From contig NZ_JAFMST010000005.1 of assembly GCF_017916275.1 (NCBI RefSeq), forward strand, positions 1 through 64,000: a stretch of 64,000 nucleotides of DNA, given 5' to 3'. How positions within the stretch are numbered: position 1 is the stretch's first letter; each line of letters begins with the position of its first letter. The notes below the pieces were generated by a model. That model did not search any database. It was not told where the DNA came from and saw only the letters and a list, made by a program, of their open reading frames with translations. Made by a program: the position numbers and the translations under genes. This document shows, in pieces, positions 54,564 through 63,924 of this stretch. The stretch comes from Rubellimicrobium arenae (GTDB taxonomy: Bacteria > Pseudomonadota > Alphaproteobacteria > Rhodobacterales > Rhodobacteraceae).

Positions 54564-55987
54564 CCTCCCGCACCCTCCTCGTCGGCCCGTTCAACCGGGT
54601 CGAGGGCGACCTCGAGGTCCGCCTGACGGTCGAGGAGGGGCGCGTCGTCGCTGCCCACGTCAACTCGCCCCTGTTCCGGGGCTTCGAGATGATGCTTCTG
54701 GGCAAGGACCCACGCGACGCGCTGACCATCACGCCGCGCATCTGCGGCATCTGCTCGATCAGCCAGTCGGCGGCCGCCGCGCTGGCGCTGGCCGATGCCG
54801 CCGGGGTTACGCCCGCGCCGCAGGGGGCGCTCGCCGCCGCGATCCTCCACGGGGTCGAGAACCTGTCCGACCACGTGACCCACTTCCACCTGTTCTTCAT
54901 GCCGGACTTCGCCCGCCCGGCCTATGCGGGTCGCCCCTGGCACGCGCAGGCCGTCGCCCGCTTCACCGCCATGGAGGGCAGCGCCGCCCGCGCCATGACC
55001 TCCGCCCGGGCCGAGCTTCTGCACATCGTGGGCCTTCTCGGGGGCAAGTGGCCCCACACGCTGGCCATCCAGCCCGGTGGCGTCACCCGGGCGCCGACCG
55101 TGCGCGACAAGATCCGCATGGCGACGACTCTGCGGTCGTTCCGGAGCTTCCTCGAAGCCAGCCTCTTCGGGGGCGCCTTGGAGGACTTCGCCGCCCTCCC
55201 GTCCCTCGACGCCCTGATGGGCTGGTCCAGCGGCGACGCGGGCCTGTTCCTCCGGATCGCCGCCGACCTCGACCTCCTGGGCCTCGGCCCCGGCCCGGGC
55301 CGGTATCTCTCCAGCGGCGGCTATCCGACCGCCTCCGGCACCGCCTTCGCGCGGGGCATCTGGACCGAGGGCACCACCGCCCCGCTCGACTCCTCCGCCA
55401 TCACCGAGGACCTGAGCCACGCTTGGATGCTCGGCCCCTCGCGCCACCCCGCGCAGGGCGTGACCGCCCCCGATGAGGACATGGCCGCCCCGGCCTATAG
55501 CTGGTGCAAGGCCCCGCGCCTTTCGGGCCGGACCATGGAGACGGGGGCGCTCGCCCGGCAGGTCGTGGACGGGCACCCGCTCGCGCTCGACCTCGCGGCC
55601 CGCTCCTCCGTCCTGGCCCGCGTCGCCGCGCGGCTGCTGGAGATCGCCCGCACCCAGATCCTGCTGGAGCAATGGGTCGCCGCCCTCGACTCCGCCCAGC
55701 CCTTCATGGCCGAGGCTCCCCTCTGCGACGGCGAGGGCGCGGGGCTGGTCGAGGCCGCGCGCGGCACCCTCGGCCACTGGGTCCGGATCGAGCGTGGCCG
55801 CATCGCCGCCTACCAGATCGTCGCGCCGACGACCTGGAACTTCTCGCCCCGCGACGCGGGCGGCGTCCCCGGCCCGGTCGAGGCCGCGCTCGTCGGCGCC
55901 CCGGTGGGCGAGGGGGAGGTGGCCCCGCTCGCCGTCCAGCACATCGTCCGGAGCTTCGACCCGTGCATGGTCTGCACGGTGCATTGA
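54560..55987 (+). CDS. hupV: H2 sensor (regulatory) hydrogenase large subunit
   Basis: 475 residues. Nickel ligands are Cys62 and Cys65 (RICGICSISQ) near the start and Cys469 and Cys472 (SFDPCMVCTVH) at the end. The protein stops directly at His475, so there is no C-terminal extension to be cleaved, which is a hallmark of HupV/HoxC sensor hydrogenases. It holds the NiFe(CN)2CO site that detects H2. ATG at 54560 overlaps the hupU stop. The stop overlaps the proposed hypF start. Confidence 0.95.
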   Translation: MTSRTLLVGPFNRVEGDLEVRLTVEEGRVVAAHVNSPLFRGFEMMLLGKDPRDALTITPRICGICSISQSAAAALALADAAGVTPAPQGALAAAILHGVENLSDHVTHFHLFFMPDFARPAYAGRPWHAQAVARFTAMEGSAARAMTSARAELLHIVGLLGGKWPHTLAIQPGGVTRAPTVRDKIRMATTLRSFRSFLEASLFGGALEDFAALPSLDALMGWSSGDAGLFLRIAADLDLLGLGPGPGRYLSSGGYPTASGTAFARGIWTEGTTAPLDSSAITEDLSHAWMLGPSRHPAQGVTAPDEDMAAPAYSWCKAPRLSGRTMETGALARQVVDGHPLALDLAARSSVLARVAARLLEIARTQILLEQWVAALDSAQPFMAEAPLCDGEGAGLVEAARGTLGHWVRIERGRIAAYQIVAPTTWNFSPRDAGGVPGPVEAALVGAPVGEGEVAPLAVQHIVRSFDPCMVCTVH

Positions 55988-58230
55988 GCGGCCCGCTCGC
56001 CATCCGCGTCCGCGGGCAGGTGCAGGGCGTGGGCTTCCGGCCCTTCGTCTGGCAGCTTGCGACCCGGTTCGGCCTGCGGGGCGAGGTCCTGAACGACCCC
56101 GAAGGCGTGCTGATCCACGTCACCGGCGACGCGCTCCCCGCCTTCCTCGATGCTCTGCCCAAGGAGGCCCCGCCGCTCGCCCGCATCGATGCCATCGAGA
56201 GCGCGGCTCATGTCTTCGCGACCGAACCTGTCGCCTTCACCATCGCCCCCTCTCGCGGGGTGGGGGCCGAGACGCGCGTCACCCCCGACGCCGCGACCTG
56301 TCCGGCCTGCGCCGCCGAAATCCGCGATCCGACCCAGCGGCGCTTCGGCTATGCCTTTACCAACTGCACCCACTGCGGGCCGCGCCTGTCGATCCTGTCG
56401 GGCCTGCCCTACGACCGCGCCCGCACCGCCATGGCCGATTTCGTCATGTGTCCCGACTGCGCGCGCGAGTACGCCGACCCCGCCGACCGCCGCTTCCATG
56501 CCCAGCCGATCGCCTGCCCGGCCTGCGGCCCCCGGCTCTGGCTCGAACAGGACGGGCGCGAACGCCTTGGCGACCCTGTTGCCCACGCCGCCACGCTCCT
56601 GCGAGATGGCGCGATCCTTGCCGTCAAGGGCCTGGGCGGCGTCCACCTCGCCTGCGATGCGACGAACCCGGAGGCCATCGCGACCCTCCGCGCCCGCAAG
56701 CGCCGCCCGACCAAGCCCTTCGCCCTCATGGCCCCGCTCGCGACCATCCGGGCCCACGCCGAGGTCCGACCCGAGGAGGAGGCCCTCCTCTCAGACCCCG
56801 CCGCCCCCGTCGTCCTCCTGACCAAGGCCGGGACGCCCCTCCCGGACGGTCTCGCCCCCGGCCAGCCCACGCTCGGCTGGATGCTGCCCTACACGCCGCT
56901 CCACCACCTCCTCCTCGACGCCGTGGACCGACCCCTCGTGATGACCTCCGGCAACCTGTCGGGCGAGCCGCAGGTCATCGCCAACGACGAGACGCGCGCC
57001 AAGCTCTCCGCCTTCGCCGACGCCTTCCTCCTCCACGACCGCGACATCCTCCGCCGCCTCGACGACGGGGTGGAACGGTGGACGCCGCACGGGCCCATGA
57101 CCCTGCGGCGCGGGCGCGGCCGGGTGCCCACCACGCAGCCGCTCCCCCCCGGCTTCGAGTCTGCGCCCCCCGTGACCGCCTATGGCGGCCATCTCAAGTC
57201 TGCGATCTGCCTGACCAAGAACGGACAGGCGCTGCTGTCGCATCACCTGGGCGACCTCGACGACGCCCTGACCTTTGAGGAGTTTCTGAAGGCCGACGCC
57301 GACTACGCCGCGCTCTTCGATCATCGCCCGCACGCCGTCGCCTGCGATCTCCACCCGGACGCCCGCGCCTCCCTCCACGCCCGCAGCCGCGGCTTGCCCG
57401 TCATCGAGGTCCAGCACCACCACGCCCACCTCGCCGCCTGCCTGGGCGAGAACCTCTGGCCCCGTCGAGGCGGCCCTGTCGCCGGGATCGTCCTCGACGG
57501 CCTGGGCCTCGGCCCCGACGGCACCGTCTGGGGCGGGGAGCTGCTGGTCGGGGACTACGCTGACGTCACCCGCGCCGCCCACCTCGCCCCAGCGCCGCTC
57601 CCCGGCGGCGACGCCGCGCAGCGCGAGCCCTGGCGCAACGCCGTGATGCGGCTCGACCAAGCAGGGCTGTCCGACCTCGCCGACCGGCTGTTCCCGGATC
57701 GCCCGCGCGACCTCCTCCGCCGGGCCGCCCGCGCCGGGGTCAACGCGCCGCTCTCTTCCTCGGCGGGCCGCCTGTTCGACGCCGTGGCCGCGCTGGTCGG
57801 CTTCGGCGATGCCGCCCAGAGCTTCGAGGGCGAGGCCGCGATGCGGGTCGAGGCCCTGGCCCTCACCGCCCCGGACGCCGAGCCCTATCCCTTCGCGCAG
57901 GACGGCCCGGTCATCGACCCCGTGCCCCTGATCCAGGCCATCGCCGCCGACCTCGCCGCCGGCACCCCGCCGGGCCACATCGCCGCCCGCTTCCAGTCGG
58001 GCCTGGCCCAGGCCTTCTGCCGCCGCGCCCGCATCGAGGTCGAACAGGGTCGAGCCCGCGCCGTCGCCCTCACCGGCGGCTGCTTCCAGAACGCCACGCT
58101 CCTCGACCTCTGCCTGCGCGAGCTCGACGGCCTCCCCGTCCTGATCCACCGCCGCGTCCCGGCGAACGACGGCGGACTCGCTCTGGGTCAGGCTCTGGTA
58201 GGCGCCGCGCGGCTGGCGGAAAGCGCCTGA
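55984..58230 (+). CDS. hypF: [NiFe]-hydrogenase maturation carbamoyltransferase
   Basis: 748 residues from TTG at 55984 (LSGPLAIRVRGQVQGVGF), which overlaps the hupV stop by four bases (TTGA); an alternative GTG lies at 55963. Domain order is complete: acylphosphatase (VQGVGFRPFVW), two zinc-finger modules (CPACAAEI, CTHCGPR, CPDCARE, CPACGPR), a YrdC-like domain (KRRPTKPFALMAPL, MTSGNLSGEP) and a Kae1-like C-terminal domain with histidine cluster QHHHAHLAACLGE. HypF makes the carbamoyl group that becomes the CN ligands of the NiFe site, for both the sensor and the uptake enzyme. Its place between hupV and hupS follows R. capsulatus. Confidence 0.95.
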   Translation: MSGPLAIRVRGQVQGVGFRPFVWQLATRFGLRGEVLNDPEGVLIHVTGDALPAFLDALPKEAPPLARIDAIESAAHVFATEPVAFTIAPSRGVGAETRVTPDAATCPACAAEIRDPTQRRFGYAFTNCTHCGPRLSILSGLPYDRARTAMADFVMCPDCAREYADPADRRFHAQPIACPACGPRLWLEQDGRERLGDPVAHAATLLRDGAILAVKGLGGVHLACDATNPEAIATLRARKRRPTKPFALMAPLATIRAHAEVRPEEEALLSDPAAPVVLLTKAGTPLPDGLAPGQPTLGWMLPYTPLHHLLLDAVDRPLVMTSGNLSGEPQVIANDETRAKLSAFADAFLLHDRDILRRLDDGVERWTPHGPMTLRRGRGRVPTTQPLPPGFESAPPVTAYGGHLKSAICLTKNGQALLSHHLGDLDDALTFEEFLKADADYAALFDHRPHAVACDLHPDARASLHARSRGLPVIEVQHHHAHLAACLGENLWPRRGGPVAGIVLDGLGLGPDGTVWGGELLVGDYADVTRAAHLAPAPLPGGDAAQREPWRNAVMRLDQAGLSDLADRLFPDRPRDLLRRAARAGVNAPLSSSAGRLFDAVAALVGFGDAAQSFEGEAAMRVEALALTAPDAEPYPFAQDGPVIDPVPLIQAIAADLAAGTPPGHIAARFQSGLAQAFCRRARIEVEQGRARAVALTGGCFQNATLLDLCLRELDGLPVLIHRRVPANDGGLALGQALVGAARLAESA

Positions 58231-58421
58231 CCACGACGCCTGTCCGACCGATCAGCCTCCTGCCATCCGGCAGTCCGGCCGGAATCGGCTAAGTGTCTGG
58301 AGAATCCTTCGGAATGCTCCGCGCGGCACCGCCACGGTTTCCACACCCCCGCCATCTCCTTCTTCGGCATACCTCGGTGCACTACGCAGCCCAAGGCTCG
58401 CGGCACGCTACGGAGGGGACC

Positions 58422-59507
58422 TTGCCACCGATCGAAACCTTCTACGAGGTCATGCGCAAGCAGGGGATCACCCGGCGCAGCTTCATGAAATACTGCTCGC
58501 TCACCGCCTCGGCGCTGGGCTTGGGTCCGTCCTTCGTCCCCCAGATCGCCCACGCGATGGAGACGAAGCCCCGCACGCCCGTCGTCTGGGTCTCGGGCCT
58601 CGAATGCACCTGCTGCTCGGAAAGCTTCATCCGCGGCGCGCACCCGCTCGCCAAGGATGTGGTGCTGTCGATGATCTCGCTCGACTACAACCACACGCTG
58701 ATGGCCGCCGCCGGCCACCACGCCGAGGCCGCTCTGGAAGAGACGCTCGAGAAGTACAAGGGCAACTACATCCTCGCCGTCGAGGGCAACCCGCCCCTGA
58801 ACGAGGACGGGATGTTCTGCATCATCGGCGGGCGGCCCTTCCTCGACCAGCTCAAGCGGGCCGCCGAGGGCGCCAAGGCCGTGATCGCCTGGGGGGCCTG
58901 CGCCTCCTACGGCTGCGTGCAGGCGGCGAAACCGAACCCGACCCGCGCGACCCCGATCCACGAGGTCATCACCGACAAGCCGATCATCCGCGTGCCGGGC
59001 TGCCCGCCCATCGCTGAGGTCATGACCGGCGTCATCACCTACATGCTGACCTTCGACCGCCTGCCGGAACTGGACCGCCAGGGCCGCCCGGCGATGTTCT
59101 ACGGCCAGCGCATCCACGACAAGTGTTACCGCCGCGCCCACTTCGACGCCGGCCAGTTCGTGGAAAGCTGGGACGACGAGAACGCGCGCAAGGGCTACTG
59201 CCTCTACAAGATGGGCTGCAAGGGCCCGACCACCTACAACGCCTGCTCCACCATCGGCTGGAACGACGGGACGAGCTTCCCGATCCAGTCCGGCCACGGC
59301 TGCATCGGCTGCTCCGAGGACGGGTTCTGGGATCAGGGCTCCTTCTACAACCGTGTGACGGACCTCACCCAGTTCGGGGTCGAGGCCAACGCCGACCAGA
59401 TCGGCCTTGCGGCGACCGGCGTCGTCGGCGCGGGCGTCGCCATCCACGCCGCCATCTCGGCCCTCAAGGCCGCCCAGAACCGCGCCGCGCTGCGCGAGGA
59501 GGCCTGA
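58422..59507 (+). CDS. hupS: uptake [NiFe]-hydrogenase small subunit
   Basis: 361 residues from TTG at 58422, chosen because [20 protein letters not shown] is the known HupS start and GGAGGGG stands just before it. ATGs further upstream give an extra leader that would bury the Tat signal. Arg18-Arg19 in [10 protein letters not shown] form the twin-arginine motif. The mature part has [33 protein letters not shown] and the C-terminal cluster ligands [11 protein letters not shown] and [10 protein letters not shown] hydrophobic anchor follows near the end ([20 protein letters not shown]). It passes electrons from HupL to cytochrome HupC on the periplasmic side. The 191-nt gap upstream should hold the hupSL promoter, but no TTG-N5-CAA HupR site was found in it. 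Confidence 0.95.
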   Translation: MPPIETFYEVMRKQGITRRSFMKYCSLTASALGLGPSFVPQIAHAMETKPRTPVVWVSGLECTCCSESFIRGAHPLAKDVVLSMISLDYNHTLMAAAGHHAEAALEETLEKYKGNYILAVEGNPPLNEDGMFCIIGGRPFLDQLKRAAEGAKAVIAWGACASYGCVQAAKPNPTRATPIHEVITDKPIIRVPGCPPIAEVMTGVITYMLTFDRLPELDRQGRPAMFYGQRIHDKCYRRAHFDAGQFVESWDDENARKGYCLYKMGCKGPTTYNACSTIGWNDGTSFPIQSGHGCIGCSEDGFWDQGSFYNRVTDLTQFGVEANADQIGLAATGVVGAGVAIHAAISALKAAQNRAALREEA

Positions 59508-59509
59508 CC

Positions 59510-61303
59510 ATGGGCATGACCACACCGAACGGCTTCGACCTCGACACCACCGGCCGCCGCATCGTCGTCGACCCGGTGACCCGGATCGAGGGCCACATGC
59601 GCTGCGAGGTCAACGTCAACGACGAGGGCGTCATCACCAACGCCGTCTCCACCGGCACGATGTGGCGGGGGCTGGAGGTCATCCTCAAGGGCCGCGACCC
59701 GCGCGACGCCTGGGCCTTCACCGAACGCATCTGCGGCGTCTGCACCGGCACGCATGCGCTGACCAGCGTGCGGGCCGTGGAGGACGCGCTCGGAATCACG
59801 ATCCCCGAGAACGCGAACTCCATCCGCAACATGATGCAGCTGAACCTGCAGATCCACGACCACGTGGTCCATTTCTACCACCTGCACGCGCTCGATTGGG
59901 TCAACCCGATCAACGCGCTGCGGGCGGACCCCAAGAAGACCTCCGAACTGCAGCAGACCGTCTCGCCCAGCCACCCGATGTCCTCGCCGGGCTACTTCCG
60001 GGACGTGCAGAACCGGCTCAAGGCCTTCGTCGAATCTGGCCAGCTCGGCCTGTTCAAGAACGGCTACTGGGACAACCCGGCCTATCGCCTCCCGCCCGAG
60101 GCGGACCTGATGGCGACGACGCACTACCTCGAGGCGCTCGACCTCCAGAAGGAGATCGTGAAGATCCACACAATCTTCGGCGGCAAGAACCCGCACCCGA
60201 ACTGGCTGGTGGGCGGCGTCCCGTGCCCCATCAACATCGACGGCGTGGGCGCGGTCGGCGCCATCAACATGGAGCGGCTGAACCAGGTCAGCTCGATCAT
60301 CACGCTCTGCGAAGACTTCGTCCGCAACGTCTACCTGCCCGACGTCGTGGCCATCGGCGGCTTCTACAAGGACTGGCTCTACGGCGGCGGCCTCTCGGGC
60401 CAGTCGGTCATGGCCTATGGCGACATCCCCGAGCGGGCCAACGACTTCTCCTCCGAGAACATGCTGCTGCCGCGCGGCGCGATCGTCGGCGGCGACCTCT
60501 CGACCGTCCATGACGTGGACGTCCGCGACCCCGAGCAGGTGCAGGAGTTCGTGGACCATAGCTGGTACGCCTACGGCCAGCCCGGCGTGGGCCTGCATCC
60601 CTGGGACGGCGTGACCGAGGCGAAGTTCGAGCTCGGCCCCAACCTCAAGGGCACCCGCACCAATATCCAGGAGATCGACGAAGGCGCGAAGTATTCCTGG
60701 ATCAAGGCCCCGCGCTGGCGCGGCCATGCGATGGAGGTGGGCCCGCTCGCCCGCTACATCGTGGGCTATGCCAAGGGCCACGAGGACATCAAGACCCAGG
60801 TCGACGGCCTGCTGCGGACCATGGACCTGCCGGTGACCGCGCTCTTCTCGACGCTGGGCCGCACCGCCGCCCGCGCGCTGGAATCCGAATACTGCACCCG
60901 GCTCCAGCGGCACTTCTTCGACAAGCTGGTGGCCAACATCAAGGCGGGCGACAGCTCGACTGCGAACGTCGCCAAGTGGGACCCCAAGACCTGGCCCGCC
61001 GAGGCCAAGGGCGTCGGCATGACCGAGGCGCCGCGCGGCGCGCTGGGCCACTGGATCCGCATCAAGGACGGCCGGATCGAGAACTACCAGTGCGTGGTGC
61101 CGACGACCTGGAACGGCTCGCCCCGCGACGCGGCCGGCAACATCGGCGCCTTCGAGGCCAGCCTGATGAACACCAAGATGGAACGCCCCGAGGAGCCGGT
61201 GGAGATCCTGCGCACGCTCCACAGCTTCGACCCCTGCCTCGCCTGCTCCACGCACGTCATGTCGCCCGAGGGCGAGGAACTCACCACCGTCAAGGTCCGC
61301 TGA
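59510..61303 (+). CDS. hupL: uptake [NiFe]-hydrogenase large subunit
   Basis: 597 residues. Nickel ligands are Cys75 and Cys78 ([10 protein letters not shown]) and Cys576 and Cys579 (DPCLACSTH). The chain continues 15 residues past His582, [15 protein letters not shown], the extension that the protease HupD removes after nickel insertion. It oxidises H2 in the periplasm after folded export together with HupS through the Tat route. ATG at 59510, two bases after the hupS stop. Complete and typical. Confidence 0.97.
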   Translation: MGMTTPNGFDLDTTGRRIVVDPVTRIEGHMRCEVNVNDEGVITNAVSTGTMWRGLEVILKGRDPRDAWAFTERICGVCTGTHALTSVRAVEDALGITIPENANSIRNMMQLNLQIHDHVVHFYHLHALDWVNPINALRADPKKTSELQQTVSPSHPMSSPGYFRDVQNRLKAFVESGQLGLFKNGYWDNPAYRLPPEADLMATTHYLEALDLQKEIVKIHTIFGGKNPHPNWLVGGVPCPINIDGVGAVGAINMERLNQVSSIITLCEDFVRNVYLPDVVAIGGFYKDWLYGGGLSGQSVMAYGDIPERANDFSSENMLLPRGAIVGGDLSTVHDVDVRDPEQVQEFVDHSWYAYGQPGVGLHPWDGVTEAKFELGPNLKGTRTNIQEIDEGAKYSWIKAPRWRGHAMEVGPLARYIVGYAKGHEDIKTQVDGLLRTMDLPVTALFSTLGRTAARALESEYCTRLQRHFFDKLVANIKAGDSSTANVAKWDPKTWPAEAKGVGMTEAPRGALGHWIRIKDGRIENYQCVVPTTWNGSPRDAAGNIGAFEASLMNTKMERPEEPVEILRTLHSFDPCLACSTHVMSPEGEELTTVKVR

Positions 61304-61314
61304 GGAGGACGACC

Positions 61315-61887
61315 ATGAAGCGCATCGTTCCGACGACCCTTCTGGCGCTGCTCGCCACGCCGGCGCTGGCCCATCCCGGCCATGGCGCGACCGGCCTCGC
61401 GGCGGGGCTCGTGCACCCGCTTTGGGGGGCGGACCACCTGCTCGCCATGCTGGCGGTGGGCCTGTGGTCCGGCTTCGTCCTGCCCCGGCGCGTCTGGGCG
61501 GGCGCGGCGGCGTTCCTCACGGCCATGTCGGCCGGCGCGGGCCTGAGCTGGGCAGGCTTCGGCCTGCCGGGCGTGGAGGGTCTGACCCTTGCCTCGGTGG
61601 TGGCCTTCGGCCTGATGGTCCTGGTGTCCCGGCGCGGGCAGGCACCTGTGGTCACGGCGGCGTCCCTCGCCGCCATCGCGGGCTTCGCCCTGGCCCACGG
61701 CTACGCCCATGCGAGCGAAACGGCAGGGCAGGTGGGCACCTACCTGGGCGGGTTCCTGATCTCCACGGCGGCGTTGCATCTGGCTGGCATCGGCCTCGCA
61801 CGCATCGCTGCCGGGCGTCCCTTCGTGCAGCGCGCGCTGGGGGCATCGCTGATGGGTTCGGGCCTCCTCCTCGCGGCGTTGGGCTGA
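61315..61887 (+). CDS. hupE: HupE/UreJ family nickel permease
   Basis: 190 residues. A signal-peptide-like start (MKRIVPTTLLALLATPALA) is followed by HPGHG and about six membrane helices. The family motif HPLWGADHLLAM (H-x5-D-H) lies in the first helix, and ALAHGYAHA is in a later one. HupE proteins take up nickel for hydrogenase. Here the gene lies between hupL and hupC, 11 nt after hupL, whereas in Rhizobium leguminosarum it follows hupD and in R. capsulatus no hupE is part of the core set. Confidence 0.9.
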   Translation: MKRIVPTTLLALLATPALAHPGHGATGLAAGLVHPLWGADHLLAMLAVGLWSGFVLPRRVWAGAAAFLTAMSAGAGLSWAGFGLPGVEGLTLASVVAFGLMVLVSRRGQAPVVTAASLAAIAGFALAHGYAHASETAGQVGTYLGGFLISTAALHLAGIGLARIAAGRPFVQRALGASLMGSGLLLAALG

Positions 61888-61898
61888 GGGGGGACGCC

Positions 61899-62666
61899 AT
61901 GAGCATCCCGCAGCCCGGCCCGTTCCAGCCCGCCCCAAGCCGCAAGGCCACCGTCACCGACCTGCCCTTGGGCGGCGCCCGCGGGGCGCGGCGGCTGACC
62001 GCCGTCTACGTCTACGAGGTGCCGGTGCGGCTCTGGCACTGGATCAACGCCTTCGCCATCGTCGTGCTCTGCATCACCGGCTACCTGATCGCCTCGCCGC
62101 TGCCCACCATGCAGATCGGCGAGGCCGCCCACCAGTTCGTCATGGGCTACGTCCGCTTCACGCATTTCGCGGCGGCTATGATCCTGATCGTGGGCTTTGC
62201 GGCCCGCGCCTACTGGGCGCTGGTCGGCAACCACCACGCCCGCCAGATCTTCACTCTTCCGCTCTTCAATTTCCAATGGTGGAAGGAGGTCTGGCACGAG
62301 ATCCGCTGGTACGCCTTCCTTGAACGGCAGCCGCGCAAGTACGCGGGCCACAACCCGCTCGCGCAGTTGGCCATGTTCACCTTCATCACGCTGGGCGTGC
62401 TGTTCATGATCGTGACCGGCCTCGCGCTCTATGGCGAAGGCGAGGGGGCGCTGAGCTGGATCGGGCGGGGCTTCGGCTGGGTGATCCCCCTCGCAGGGGG
62501 CAGCCAGATGGTCCACTCGCTCCATCACCTCGGCATGTGGTCCATCGTGATCTTCACCCTGGTCCACATCTACGTCGCGGTGCGCGAGGACATCATGAGC
62601 CGCCAGTCGATCATCTCCACGATGATCTCGGGCCAGCGCACCTTCAAGGACGATCGGCCGGATTGA
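61899..62666 (+). CDS. hupC: hydrogenase cytochrome b subunit
   Basis: 255 residues with four membrane helices. Heme-ligand histidines fit the HupC/HyaC pattern: VRLWHWINAFAIVVL in helix 1, FTHFAAAMILIVG in helix 2, and SLHHLGMWSIVIFTLVHIY late in the chain. It anchors HupSL and passes electrons to the quinone pool. ATG at 61899 is 11 nt after hupE. A terminator hairpin follows 30 nt after the stop, so transcription from the hupSL promoter may fall here. Confidence 0.95.
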   Translation: MSIPQPGPFQPAPSRKATVTDLPLGGARGARRLTAVYVYEVPVRLWHWINAFAIVVLCITGYLIASPLPTMQIGEAAHQFVMGYVRFTHFAAAMILIVGFAARAYWALVGNHHARQIFTLPLFNFQWWKEVWHEIRWYAFLERQPRKYAGHNPLAQLAMFTFITLGVLFMIVTGLALYGEGEGALSWIGRGFGWVIPLAGGSQMVHSLHHLGMWSIVIFTLVHIYVAVREDIMSRQSIISTMISGQRTFKDDRPD

Positions 62667-62696
62667 ACCCGCTCTAGACTGACCGACCCCGTTGCG

Positions 62697-62724
62697 GCGG
62701 GCCCCCACCCGGGCCCGCTGTTTT
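62697..62724 (+). terminator. rho-independent terminator after hupC
   Basis: GCGGGCCC (62697-62704) pairs with GGGCCCGC (62711-62718) around CCACCC, followed by TGTTTT. It is the best classical terminator in the window. It separates hupC from the FNR-type promoter that serves hupD. Confidence 0.75.
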
Positions 62725-62800
62725 CGTTTCGGGACCATCGATTCGGACGGCTTCGGTCCGGGTGGTCACCCAGTTTCCATGTTGCTGGATGAATGGCAGC

Positions 62801-62814
62801 TTGATCTGCATCAA
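62801..62814 (+). promoter_or_regulatory. perfect FNR/FnrL binding site
   Basis: TTGAT-CTGC-ATCAA matches the FNR consensus TTGAT-N4-ATCAA at all ten fixed bases. Its centre lies 42 bp before the predicted transcription start at about 62850, the position of class II FNR activation. It stands in the non-coding gap between hupC and hupD. Confidence 0.88.
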
Positions 62815-62837
62815 GGTGCTGGGCTTGCCTGGGGCGG

Positions 62838-62850
62838 TATACTGAATTCG
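62838..62850 (+). promoter_or_regulatory. -10 box and predicted start of the hupDFG promoter
   Basis: TATACT (62838-62843) differs from TATAAT in one base. With transcription starting at about 62849-62850, the FNR site is centred at -41.5 to -42.5, and no -35 box is needed. The leader to hupD would be about 136 nt, ending with GGAGG at 62974-62978, seven bases before the ATG. The 319-nt gap holds nothing else recognisable apart from this promoter and the terminator. Confidence 0.7.
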
Positions 62851-62985
62851 CGCTCAGCATCAGCGACTTGGCAAGTCGGGCGTCCAGGCGGAAGCTTCGT
62901 GACCGGTCGGGCCGCCGTTGCGGTAGAATGCCAACCAGAGCCGGCAAGCGGATGACCGGCGCGATGGGACACGGGAGGAAACGGC

Positions 62986-63597
62986 ATGGCGCCCCGCGCG
63001 CTGATCCTTGGTATCGGCAACGTCCTCTGGGCCGACGAGGGCTTCGGGGTCCGCTGCGTGGAGCGGCTTGCCCAGACCCACGCCTTCGACGACAACGTGT
63101 GCCTGCTCGACGGCGGCACGCAGGGCCTTTACCTGCTGCCGTTCCTCGAGGAGGCCGACATCCTCCTCGTCTTCGATGCCATCGACTACGGCCTCCCGCC
63201 CGGCACTCTGAAGGTGATCGAGGGCGACGACGTGCCCGCCTTCATGGGCGCCAAGAAGATGAGCCTGCACCAGACGGGCTTTCAGGACGTGATCGCCACC
63301 GCGAAGCTCCTGGGCCGCTGCCCCGGACGCCTCGTCCTCGTGGGCTGCCAGCCCGAGGAGATCGAGGATTACGGCGGCGGCCTGCGCGACGCCATCGCCG
63401 CCCGGATCGACCTGGCCCTCGCGCTGGGCCTCGCCCGCCTCGCCGACTGGGGCATCATCGCCCGTCCGGGGCAGGCCGACGCCTCGCTGCTCGCCGATCC
63501 TTCGGTCAGGCGCGACGCCTATGAATCCGGCCGCCCCAGCGCGGAGGAGGCCTGCCGCATCGGCGACGCCCGCGTCCTGCCCGAGGGTGTCGCCTGA
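62986..63597 (+). CDS. hupD: hydrogenase maturation endopeptidase
   Basis: 203 residues. Nickel-sensing residues are in place: Glu18 (LWADEGFGVR), Asp64 (LVFDAIDYG) and His95 (KMSLHQTGF), matching Glu16, Asp62 and His93 of E. coli HybD. The start LILGIGNVLW is typical. HupD cuts the 15-residue tail off HupL after nickel insertion. It is expressed from its own FNR-type promoter. It shares one base with hupF (TGATG). Confidence 0.95.
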   Translation: MAPRALILGIGNVLWADEGFGVRCVERLAQTHAFDDNVCLLDGGTQGLYLLPFLEEADILLVFDAIDYGLPPGTLKVIEGDDVPAFMGAKKMSLHQTGFQDVIATAKLLGRCPGRLVLVGCQPEEIEDYGGGLRDAIAARIDLALALGLARLADWGIIARPGQADASLLADPSVRRDAYESGRPSAEEACRIGDARVLPEGVA

Positions 63598-63917
63598 TGT
63601 GCGTGGGCGAGCCCTTCCGCATCCTGTCGGTGGACGGCATCGCCGCCATGGCGACCAACGGTCCCCGCGAGGCGCTGATCGACCTGTCGCTCACCGGCCC
63701 CGTCGCGCCGGGCACCTGGGTGCTGACCTTCCTCGGTACCGCGCGCGAGGTCATCTCCGAGGATGAGGCCCGGCACATCGCGGCGGCGCTCGCGGCGCTC
63801 CGGTCGGTGATGACTGGCGGCGATGTCGGCGACGCCTTCGCCGACCTGGAGGCCACCGGCCCCCGCCTTCCCCCCCATTTGCAGGCCGCCCTCGCCGAGG
63901 GCCGCGAGATTGCCTGA
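63597..63917 (+). CDS. hupF: HypC/HupF hydrogenase maturation chaperone
   Basis: 106 residues. It begins MCVGEPFRI, with the essential Cys2 of the HypC/HupF family. Its length and the extended helical C-terminus are typical of HupF rather than HypC (about 75-90 residues). HupF binds the large subunit during NiFe cofactor insertion and is thought to protect it under oxygen. It is coupled to hupD and 7 nt before hupG. Confidence 0.92.
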   Translation: MCVGEPFRILSVDGIAAMATNGPREALIDLSLTGPVAPGTWVLTFLGTAREVISEDEARHIAAALAALRSVMTGGDVGDAFADLEATGPRLPPHLQAALAEGREIA

Positions 63918-63924
63918 GGACGCC

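Noticed and set aside
58293-58421. Upstream ATG start for hupS at 58293
   Set aside because: It would add 43 residues before the Tat motif and does not match known HupS starts; the TTG at 58422 has a good ribosome site and the expected N-terminus.
58231-58421. Sigma-54 (-24/-12) promoter before hupS
   Set aside because: GGCAC occurs twice, but no TTGC stands at the required spacing.
59345-61255. Minus-strand open frame of 636 codons opposite hupL
   Set aside because: Shadow of hupL; no recognisable domain.
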